Shown here: in pieces, positions 1 to 6,384 of the stretch
Numbering within the stretch: position 1 is the first letter of the stretch
Layout of the letters: each line of letters opens with the position of its first letter
NCBI GenBank assembly: GCA_026706425.1
Contig: JAPOYW010000176.1
Location: 1 to 6,692, forward strand
DNA length: 6,692 bases
Origin: Gammaproteobacteria bacterium
Lineage (GTDB): Bacteria > Pseudomonadota > Gammaproteobacteria > Pseudomonadales > Azotimanducaceae
Reading direction: 5' to 3'
The notes under the pieces: model-generated
The model's database searches: none
What the model was told of the DNA's origin: nothing
The model's input: only the letters and a program-made list of their open reading frames with translations
Position numbers and translations under genes: made by a program

Positions 1-1491
<1,491 letters not shown>

Positions 1492-1508
1492 CCCCGCGTG
1501 GGCGTTTC

Positions 1509-1580
1509 GGCCAGCCACGGCTGGTCGTGGAATAGGAGATTTCGCGGAGCGAAATCTCGGGCTACCGCGAAGCGGTAGCG
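1509..1580. terminator. Three tandem hairpins between convergent rpoD and tRNA-Ile (probable bidirectional terminator/REP-like zone)
   Basis: Three inverted repeats lie end to end. The first is 1509-1526, CCAGCC/GGCTGG extended by two outer pairs. The second is 1536-1558, a perfect 10-bp stem GAGATTTCGC/GCGAAATCTC with loop GGA. The third is 1561-1579, a perfect 8-bp stem GCTACCGC/GCGGTAGC with loop GAA. They start 17 bp after the rpoD stop and end 3 bp past the encoded CCA of the tRNA, so either transcript would run into them. Neither strand has a real T-tract (only TTT at 1581-1583 on the plus strand), so these are not textbook intrinsic terminators. Transcript-end protection or a REP-like interspersed element are alternatives. 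The hairpins are directly visible; termination is inferred. Confidence 0.5.
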
Positions 1581-1622
1581 TTTGGTGGGCCCACCAGGAC
1601 TCGAACCTGGGACCAATGGATT

Positions 1623-1918
1623 CACGGTCTCCCGGCGTTTCCGCCGGGCGTGGACTATCTCACCACCCTCGCCGCCGTGTCGCTGGCGGCGGTGGGGTGC
1701 GGGACGCTCAAGCCTGTCATCAAGGACACTCGGCTCGGTGCCAATTGCACTGGCCAGCCCCCAGGTAGTCTCTGCACCTTCCGGCGGTGTACCGCCGGCT
1801 TGGCTCAGGATTGCCGTGGTCGACGACCGACGGTTTCCCTGAATTCATCCCGTTCATCTTCCGGCTTCCGCCGCAAGCGCACCATCCGGGGTTCGCGGCG
1901 TCCGCGAACCCCTTTTCG
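1623..1918 (-). ncRNA. Group I self-splicing intron (IC3-like) in the tRNA-Ile(CAU) anticodon loop, 296 nt, no ORF
   Basis: This is a ribozyme that should excise itself by two guanosine-initiated transesterifications. I folded it by eye on the minus strand. P1 pairs exon CAU plus intron CG (1921-1917) with UGGUG (1884-1880), placing the required U.G pair (1919/1882) at the 5' splice site. P2 is 1877-1870/1865-1858 with a GGAA loop and one G-G mismatch. P3 is CGGGAUG 1852-1846 with CGUCCCG 1706-1700. P4 is 1842-1838/1809-1805. P5 is 1833-1830/1817-1814, capped by GGUC/GACC. P6 is 1798-1791/1788-1781. P7 is GACUA 1770-1766 with UAGUC 1657-1653. P8 is 1699-1695/1668-1664 plus 1691-1685/1676-1670. 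P9 is 1648-1642/1637-1631 with a GAAA loop. The last base (1623) is G, as required. Core boxes AATTCAGGGAAACC, AATCCTGAGCCAAG and GTGCAGAGACTA match the tRNA-intron class known from cyanobacterial tRNA-Leu and Azoarcus tRNA-Ile. Splicing activity itself is inferred. Confidence 0.93.
1888..1912 (-). repeat. 11-bp perfect hairpin in the intron's P1 loop (P1 extension)
   Basis: GGGGTTCGCGG (1912-1902) and CCGCGAACCCC (1898-1888) pair without mismatch around the 3-nt loop ACG. The hairpin sits between the 5' splice site and the internal guide sequence, so it closes the long P1 loop and brings the guide close to the splice site. The pairing is directly visible; the positioning role is inferred. 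Confidence 0.85.
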
Positions 1919-1964
1919 ATGAGTCCACTGCTCTAACCAACTGAGCTATAGGCCCGTCGGCGGG

Positions 1965-1993
1965 AGTGTAGGGCTCGCGGTGGATGGCGTCCA
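1965..1993 (-). promoter_or_regulatory. Probable sigma-70 promoter of the intron-containing tRNA-Ile
   Basis: On the minus strand, TGGACG (1993-1988, 4 of 6 matches to TTGACA) and TACACT (1970-1965, 4 of 6 matches to TATAAT) are separated by exactly 17 bp. Transcription would begin near 1958, two or three bases before the mature tRNA 5' end at 1955. Short leaders of this kind are normal for tRNA genes. The bases between the -10 box and the start are GC-rich, as is common at stringently controlled stable-RNA promoters. The match is moderate and unproven. Confidence 0.4.
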
Positions 1994-2079
1994 TAGCGCA
2001 TGGGATCCAGGATTCTTCGGGTTCCTCCGCGACGAGGCGGCCGGGCACGCGTCCACGTCCGATTGCCGAGACGACCGGC

Positions 2080-2088
2080 TGGTACACT
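2080..2088 (+). promoter_or_regulatory. Possible extended -10 promoter of the hydrolase/ligase pair
   Basis: TGGTACACT has the TG-n motif directly before a -10-like TACACT (2083-2088). No convincing -35 box lies at 16-18 bp; TTGCCG at 2063-2068 is only 14 bp away. Transcription would start near 2095, leaving a very short leader before 2105/2117. This is a weak prediction based on position and the TG motif. The 149 bp between the tRNA and the hydrolase (1956-2104) would hold this promoter and the tRNA promoter back to back. Confidence 0.25.
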
Positions 2089-2104
2089 GGCCGAATGACG
2101 CCCA

Positions 2105-2797
2105 TTGGAGCCAGTCATTAAGCGAACCTCCACGCGGCTTCTTGCCGTGGCCCTGGCAATGACCGCCAGGTCGGGCTTGGCGGAAGAGGCTGATCGTCCC
2201 CGGGTGGAACCCGACGGCACCGTCCATGTTCCGGCCTTCGATTTGCCCGAGTCCGTCTATCTCGACGGATGCTCCGCAGGCGCGATGCTCACCGCGCAGA
2301 CCGTTGCCTACCTGCTCCGCAACGAGCTGCCGGCACCGGGCGGAATCGGTCTCTTCTGCGCGGGAATACCGATGACGGAAGGCGCGGTCCCCGGTGTGTT
2401 CAAGATGGGTAGGAGCGAGAGTGCGTTCCTGGTATCGGCCATCAACGGCTTCCCTCGACCCGTCGAGAGGACGAGTCCGCCTCGCGCCTCGGGCTATTTC
2501 AGCGGCGTCGAGGCGGATGACCCGCTAGTGGCTCCCGGCGACCACGACGAGTTGCTTGCCCGGTTTCCGCCGTCGTTCCTGATCAGTGGCACGCGTGACT
2601 TCGCATTGGGCGGAGTGCTCGCCAGTCACAACAAGCTAGTCCGACTGGGTGTCGAGGCCGACCTTCACATCTGGGAGGGTCTTGGCCATGCGACGTTCGC
2701 ATTCAACCCACGGCTACCGGAGTCGGACGAAGTGCGCAGCGTGATCGTGCGCTTCTTCGACAGGCACCTCGCGCGATCGCGCCGACGAACGGCGTGA
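2105..2797 (+). CDS. Secreted alpha/beta hydrolase (esterase-like) lacking its N-terminal core; probable decayed gene
   Basis: The frame encodes 230 residues. Residues about 6-26 (KRTSTRLLAVALAMTARSGLA) look like a Sec signal peptide. The nucleophile elbow G-C-S-A-G puts Ser57 in place, Asp165 lies in SGTRDFAL and His195 in WEGLGHATF, so the catalytic triad can be assigned. The C-terminal half (DDPLVAP, RFPPSFLISGTRD, ADLHIWEGLGHA, VRFFDRHLA) is a standard hydrolase_3-type esterase end. Only about 15 residues separate PDGTVHVPAFDLPESVYL from the nucleophile. Relatives are typically 300-370 residues and carry an HGG/GGG oxyanion-hole motif about 70-80 residues before the serine; that segment is absent here, so about 100 or more residues look deleted in frame. 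The start is unclear: TTG at 2105 follows an in-frame TGA at 2096 and has no Shine-Dalgarno, while ATT at 2117 has GGAG 6 nt upstream. The frame overlaps the ligase gene by 4 bp. It is probably a non-functional remnant, though still open throughout. Confidence 0.75.
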   Translation: MEPVIKRTSTRLLAVALAMTARSGLAEEADRPRVEPDGTVHVPAFDLPESVYLDGCSAGAMLTAQTVAYLLRNELPAPGGIGLFCAGIPMTEGAVPGVFKMGRSESAFLVSAINGFPRPVERTSPPRASGYFSGVEADDPLVAPGDHDELLARFPPSFLISGTRDFALGGVLASHNKLVRLGVEADLHIWEGLGHATFAFNPRLPESDEVRSVIVRFFDRHLARSRRRTA

Positions 2798-4035
2798 ACG
2801 GCGGGCCGGGTGCACGGGAATCGCGGTGGCACGGCGTCCCGGGTACGCTCCTCGAGTACCGGGTTCCCGCTAGCGCGACGACTGTTCTGGTCGCATTGGG
2901 GTCGATCTTCGTCCTGACCTCCCAAAGCGCATCGAGTTGGCCGACCTACATGCTCGGTGCCTACGTTCTCGCCGGCGCGGCAAAGTGGCGGACGCTGTTG
3001 TTCGACAGGGGGTTCCTGGTTGTCGTCGTCCTGCTCGCCTACATCTCGTTGTCGAGCCTTTGGTCGACGCCATGGGACGCGCGGGAGGCTTTCAGCCAGG
3101 TGATGCGTGCGCTGCTCGTGTTCACTTTCGTGGTTTGCATTGCCGAGTCCGTTCAGGTGGATTGGTTTCTACGCCGGCTCATGCAGGTGATGGCGGTCTG
3201 CGGGACGCTGGCGGCGGCGGCGGCAATCGCCGTTTTCTTCATCGAGCCGCCGGACGACGGGCGTTTGAACGGCCTTGGGCAGTTGGACACGCATGTGATG
3301 GCGGCCATGGTCTACGCGATCGCCGCGGTTTGTGGCTTGGCGTGGCTTGCCGGCAACGACCGACCCCTTGGGCGTTGGATTGCCGGCGTGTGCATGGCGG
3401 TACTCGTCGTCGCGGTGGTCCTGGCTGGATCCCGGAATGCCATGGTGTGCATGGTATTCGCGCTAGGTTGCCTAGTGGTCGCAAACCGGATACGCACTGC
3501 GCGGGGGTTCGTTCTCACGGCAGGATCGCTTGCGGTCGGAATGCTGATCGCGCTCTTGACGGCCTATTGGCTAGTGCCCGGCGCCGGAGACGTGATCCTC
3601 CCCCGCGGGATGAGCTTCCGTCCCGCGATCTGGTTGGACTACGCGGCCCGCATCCGCGCCGACGGGATGTGGTTCGGTCTTGGCGTCTCGACGCCCGACC
3701 TGATCCAGGTCGGCGGCTACGACGTGCTGCATCCGCACAACCTGTATCTTGCCGTGGCTCACCAAGCGGGGCTGCTCGGCCTCGCCCTATTGGTGACGGT
3801 AATCGCGGTCACGGCGGACACGCTGTTTCGCAACTACCACGAGCCCGAGGCGAAGCTCGGGCTTGCAGTCTGGGCCATGGCCCTACCGGGCTACCTGCTA
3901 GACGGTCACGAGCTAGTCGACAAGGTCGGCTGGACCTGGCTCCTGTTCTGGCTGCCGGTCGGGATTGCGCTCGGCATTCGCGCGCGACGGGGACTTGAAG
4001 ACGCGCGGCGGTTCGGAGTACGGGTCATCTCGTAG
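2794..4035 (+). CDS. O-antigen ligase / polymerase-type membrane protein (Wzy_C family)
   Basis: This 413-residue polytopic protein has about 12 predicted membrane segments (roughly 28-43, 48-63, 74-89, 103-118, 128-150, 168-186, 195-212, 215-230, 238-260, 320-343, 355-370, 380-395). Its large periplasmic loop at about 261-318 lies between the ninth and tenth. That layout is typical of WaaL O-antigen ligases and related Wzy polymerases and glycan ligases. Family residues visible are S213-R214 (SRNAM), R276 in RPAIW, and H313/H315 in HPHNLYLAVAHQAG. In WaaL, loop arginines and a histidine are needed to transfer undecaprenyl-linked glycan. The start is GTG inside GTGA, overlapping the hydrolase stop; no Shine-Dalgarno precedes it and no ATG lies nearby, which suggests translational coupling. 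It converges on two glycosyltransferases. Ligase and polymerase cannot be told apart by sequence alone, and the acceptor (lipid A core, protein or growing polymer) is unknown. Confidence 0.88.
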   Translation: MNGGPGARESRWHGVPGTLLEYRVPASATTVLVALGSIFVLTSQSASSWPTYMLGAYVLAGAAKWRTLLFDRGFLVVVVLLAYISLSSLWSTPWDAREAFSQVMRALLVFTFVVCIAESVQVDWFLRRLMQVMAVCGTLAAAAAIAVFFIEPPDDGRLNGLGQLDTHVMAAMVYAIAAVCGLAWLAGNDRPLGRWIAGVCMAVLVVAVVLAGSRNAMVCMVFALGCLVVANRIRTARGFVLTAGSLAVGMLIALLTAYWLVPGAGDVILPRGMSFRPAIWLDYAARIRADGMWFGLGVSTPDLIQVGGYDVLHPHNLYLAVAHQAGLLGLALLVTVIAVTADTLFRNYHEPEAKLGLAVWAMALPGYLLDGHELVDKVGWTWLLFWLPVGIALGIRARRGLEDARRFGVRVIS

Positions 4036-4045
4036 GGGCGGGGCT

Positions 4046-4182
4046 ATCGTGCCCGCAGGGCGCGCGCCCACCCGTTGGGATTCCGCACGGCGGGGATCCG
4101 GGAATACGAGAATGCGGCAGCATTCTCGATCGCGCCCGCAGGGCGCGCCGGGACGGGACAAGCCCTGGGACAAGCCCGTCGC
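4046..4182. repeat. Convergent intergenic region with a 20-bp direct repeat and palindromic hairpins (REP-like/terminator)
   Basis: Two copies of ATCGYGCCCGCAGGGCGCGC (4046-4065 and 4129-4148) match at 19 of 20 bases. Each contains an inverted repeat around a GCA loop; in the second copy it is CGCGCCC/GGGCGCG. Between them, CGAGAATGC/GCATTCTCG (4108-4125) forms a perfect 9-bp stem with loop GGCA. After the second copy, GACGGG (4152-4157) can pair with CCCGTC (4175-4180) around two copies of GGGACAAGCCC. The region separates the ends of two convergent genes, so it probably stops transcription from both sides. With no T-tract and with the repeat present, a REP-type interspersed element is an equally good explanation. 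No gene is evident in it. Confidence 0.6.
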
Positions 4183-5256
4183 CTACGCGTTTGTGCGTCT
4201 CGTAGCGTCCTCGAGCACGTCGATCGTGGATCGGGCGGCCCGGTCCCACGAGAAGGCACAACTTCGCCGTCGGGCGTTCGTTGCCAAGCGATGGCATATG
4301 TTGCCATCGTTGGCGAGCTTTAGAAACGCGCGGGCAATGCTCGCGGGATCGCATGGGTCGACCAAAACCCCTGCATCGCCGACGACCTCGGCCATTGCGC
4401 CCGTTCCGGACGTGATTACGGGCTTGCCATAATGCATGGCCTCGAGGAGCGGAATGCCGAACCCCTCGTAGAACGAAGCCAGCACTAGGGCCGTGCACGA
4501 CTCGTATACGCCTGCCAATCGCTCGTCGGAGATCGGTCCAAGGTTGACAATCCGCTTGTCCGCCGGGTCGCCGGCCATGTCGGCGGGGAGCCCGGGATCG
4601 CCCCATCCGGTGGGTCCGACGAGCACGAGATCGTGGTTCAACCCGGCTGCCGTTGCTTGGCGGAAGCCCTCCACGGCGCCGCGCAGGTTCTTGCGTGGCT
4701 CCTTGGTGCCCACGAAAAGGAAGTACGGCCTCGGATGCTCGAACGGCACGGTGTGCGACACCTCGCGGGGAGCATTGTGGATCGTCGCGACGTCGCGTCG
4801 GCCGCAGTACCCGGCGATACGGTTGGCGGTGTCTGCCGAGACGGCGATGACGCGCTCGGCGCGTGCCAGGGCAAGGGGCATCAACGTCGTGTCCAGCAGT
4901 CGGTTCAGGGGTTGCATGGTTTCGGGGGCAACGCGCCAGACCATGTCGTGGATGGTGACCACGGCAGGAATGCGCCCGAGCGTCAACGGCAGGTGATGAC
5001 GCGGGGAGAAGAACACATCGACCCGGTCGCGCCTGGCCCAGCGCGCGAACGCGACATTGGCGGTGAACAAGCCGGTCAATCCCCGCGAAGGACCGCTGCG
5101 GAACGTGCCCTTGAAGTCAGACGGTTGCTCAAGCTGGCGATCCAGGTAGATGAACAGGTCGTGGTCGCCAGCGATCCGGGCGAGTATCTCGCGGGTGTAG
5201 ACGCCGATTCCGGAGAACGGATGGCGCAGCGGACGGCCATCGACGGCGATCCGCAC
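4183..5256 (-). CDS. GT4-family (GT-B fold) glycosyltransferase, polysaccharide biosynthesis
   Basis: This 357-residue cytoplasmic, probably membrane-associated enzyme would move a sugar from a nucleotide donor to a lipid-linked glycan. Its N-terminal domain carries MRIAVDGRPL and SGIGVYTREI (15-24), with TIHDMVW at about 101-107. The domain junction is FLFVGTKEPRKNLRGAVEGF (179-198). The C-terminal nucleotide-sugar-binding domain has LVLVGPTGWG (210-219) and the GT4 signature EGFGIPLLEAM (264-274), where both glutamates of the EX7E motif (E264 and E272) are present. It resembles mannosyltransferase-like members such as those named MtfB or WbaZ, but donor specificity cannot be read. The start is GTG, 2 bp after the stop of the next upstream gene, so the two are co-transcribed and probably translationally coupled. 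The length is normal for the family and the frame is intact. Confidence 0.92.
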   Translation of the reverse strand: MRIAVDGRPLRHPFSGIGVYTREILARIAGDHDLFIYLDRQLEQPSDFKGTFRSGPSRGLTGLFTANVAFARWARRDRVDVFFSPRHHLPLTLGRIPAVVTIHDMVWRVAPETMQPLNRLLDTTLMPLALARAERVIAVSADTANRIAGYCGRRDVATIHNAPREVSHTVPFEHPRPYFLFVGTKEPRKNLRGAVEGFRQATAAGLNHDLVLVGPTGWGDPGLPADMAGDPADKRIVNLGPISDERLAGVYESCTALVLASFYEGFGIPLLEAMHYGKPVITSGTGAMAEVVGDAGVLVDPCDPASIARAFLKLANDGNICHRLATNARRRSCAFSWDRAARSTIDVLEDATRRTNA

Positions 5257-5258
5257 GC

Positions 5259-6377
5259 TTAACCCGGATGTCCCAGGACGGAGGAGTAGATGTCCCCGTA
5301 GCGTCTACCCATCAGCCGTCCGTTGAACAGCCGTTCAAAACGACATCGGGCACCGGCACCGAGCGTCTGGGCCAGTTCGGGCTCGCGGTGCAGTGTGTCC
5401 ATGGCCTTTCGGAACGCCTCGGGCGATCGAGGCTCGACGACGAGACCGGTCTCCCCGTGGACGTACACATGACTCGTCCCGGATCCGACCTCCGCCGAGA
5501 TCAAGGGCTTGCCCGCCATGGCCCCCTCGAGGAGCGAGACGCCGAAGGCTTCGGCGCGAAGATAGGACGGCAACACCACCGCCCGACAATGCCTGAGCAA
5601 TGCGACCTTCATGGGGTCCGGCAGATACCCGGTGAAGGCAACGTTGCTCAATCCCAGGCGCTGGGATCGGTTCTTGAGCTGCCGCTCCAGCGGGCCCGAA
5701 CCAACGATCACGGCACGGTAGGGTGCGCCGCGCATGGCTTCGAGCAGGATGTGAAGGCACTTGTAGTAGCGCAGGACGCCGACGAACAGGAAGAACCCCG
5801 ACCCGTAGCCGGCATGGGTGCGTTCGAGGAGCGCGTCGTCCGCACACGGGTAGGACTCTTCGTCCAGTCCAATCGGCACGACGTCCACGCGGTCGCCGAA
5901 GCGCTTCAACACCTTGGACGACGCCAGGTAGTTCGGCGAAGTGCAAACGATTCGGTCCACGGAACCGAGGAATCGCCTCATGAGGGGGGTGTAGGTCCAC
6001 CCGAGCAGTCGTTGGCGGACGATGTCCGAGTGGTAGGTCACAACCGTCGGCACGCGGACACGCCCGGTGAAGTGCATGAAGTCGGCCAGTGGCCAAGGGA
6101 AGTGGTAGTGCACAACGTTCGCCCACCCGAGTAGGCGCCGGAACATGGGAAACGCCTCGACCGACAGGCTGCAGGAGGCGATCTCGCCGGTCCGGCGACA
6201 GCGGTACACCGCCGCTTCGTCACGTCGGACGACCCGTGGTTCGATCGTCCCGCTCGTGCAAAGCACCCGGCTCTCTACCCCATGCGCTGCCGTGCTGAGA
6301 CAGATCTGGCGAATCGTCTCCTCAAGTCCACCCTGGGTCTCGGGGAAGTAGCTGCGGTAGACGTGGAGCACACGCAC
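5259..6377 (-). CDS. GT4-family (GT-B fold) glycosyltransferase, polysaccharide biosynthesis
   Basis: This second glycosyltransferase has 372 residues. The N-terminal Rossmann domain starts MRVLHVYRSYFPETQGGLEETIRQI, with the GG loop at 16-17. NVVHYHFPWPLADF (87-100) and TYHSDIVRQ (114-122) follow. The linker is DVVPIGLDEESY (165-176), and the C-terminal domain opens with FLFVGVLRYYKCLHILLEAM (196-215). The GT4 motif EAFGVSLLEGAMAGKPLI (276-293) provides E276 and E284 of EX7E. C207 replaces the glycine usual in the RYYKG segment; this is probably tolerated. The chosen GTG start gives a natural N-terminus; a second in-frame GTG lies two codons later. It begins 7 bp after the stop of the dioxygenase and ends 2 bp before the next glycosyltransferase, so all three form one operon. 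This enzyme and its neighbour likely add successive residues to one repeat unit. Confidence 0.92.
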   Translation of the reverse strand: MRVLHVYRSYFPETQGGLEETIRQICLSTAAHGVESRVLCTSGTIEPRVVRRDEAAVYRCRRTGEIASCSLSVEAFPMFRRLLGWANVVHYHFPWPLADFMHFTGRVRVPTVVTYHSDIVRQRLLGWTYTPLMRRFLGSVDRIVCTSPNYLASSKVLKRFGDRVDVVPIGLDEESYPCADDALLERTHAGYGSGFFLFVGVLRYYKCLHILLEAMRGAPYRAVIVGSGPLERQLKNRSQRLGLSNVAFTGYLPDPMKVALLRHCRAVVLPSYLRAEAFGVSLLEGAMAGKPLISAEVGSGTSHVYVHGETGLVVEPRSPEAFRKAMDTLHREPELAQTLGAGARCRFERLFNGRLMGRRYGDIYSSVLGHPG

Positions 6378-6384
6378 TTAGGTA

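Larger units (their letters stand above)
1583..1955 (-). tRNA. tRNA-Ile(CAU) (ileX type), split by a group I intron
   Basis: The 5' exon is 1955-1919 (37 nt) and the 3' exon is 1622-1583 (40 nt, CCA encoded). Joined, they give a complete cloverleaf. The acceptor stem is GGGCCTA/TGGGCCC, the D arm GCTC/GAGC, and the anticodon stem GTGGA/TCCAT. The loop is CT-CAT-AA, the T stem CCAGG/CCTGG with TTCGAGT, and the discriminator base is A. The anticodon CAU could mean Met or Ile2. The C4-G69 and C5-G68 pairs, the AA after the anticodon and the overall similarity to proteobacterial ileX point to Ile2. In that tRNA, TilS converts C34 to lysidine so that it reads AUA codons. It is not the initiator tRNA, because position 1 is G paired to C72. 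The intron lies between anticodon nucleotide U36 and A37, so no functional tRNA exists until splicing occurs. The isoacceptor call is less certain than the tRNA itself. Confidence 0.95.

Noticed and set aside
1582..1922. Small plus-strand open frames (86 and 90 aa) and minus-strand frames over the tRNA/intron region
   Set aside because: The bases are fully explained by tRNA exons and intron helices. None of the frames resembles a LAGLIDADG, GIY-YIG or HNH homing endonuclease, and they lie on the opposite strand or cross exon boundaries.
1583..1955. Two separate tRNA fragments or an integrase attachment site with tRNA duplication
   Set aside because: The two halves are complementary parts of one tRNA with no duplicated 3' end, and the insert has group I core boxes instead of an integrated element.
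1583..1955. tRNA-Met(CAU), elongator or initiator
   Set aside because: Initiator is excluded by the paired G1-C72. Elongator Met is less likely because the C4-G69/C5-G68 pairs and overall sequence match Ile2 types; this remains the weaker part of the tRNA call.
2937..3998. 353-aa plus-strand frame overlapping the ligase
   Set aside because: It is in a different frame from the hydrophobic ligase, with an Arg/Gly/His-rich low-complexity composition typical of a high-GC shadow frame.
4046..4148. CRISPR array
   Set aside because: There are only two repeat copies with one 63-bp interval, which itself contains hairpins; no array periodicity or cas genes are seen.
3965..4606. Open frames bridging the ligase end, the intergenic repeat and the glycosyltransferase 3' end (both strands)
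   Set aside because: They cross repeats and real coding sequence in the wrong frame and have no family features.
4633..6134. Plus-strand open frames of 209 and 288 aa opposite the two glycosyltransferases
   Set aside because: They are antisense to well-supported GT4 genes with clear motifs; the codon pattern is the complement of those genes.
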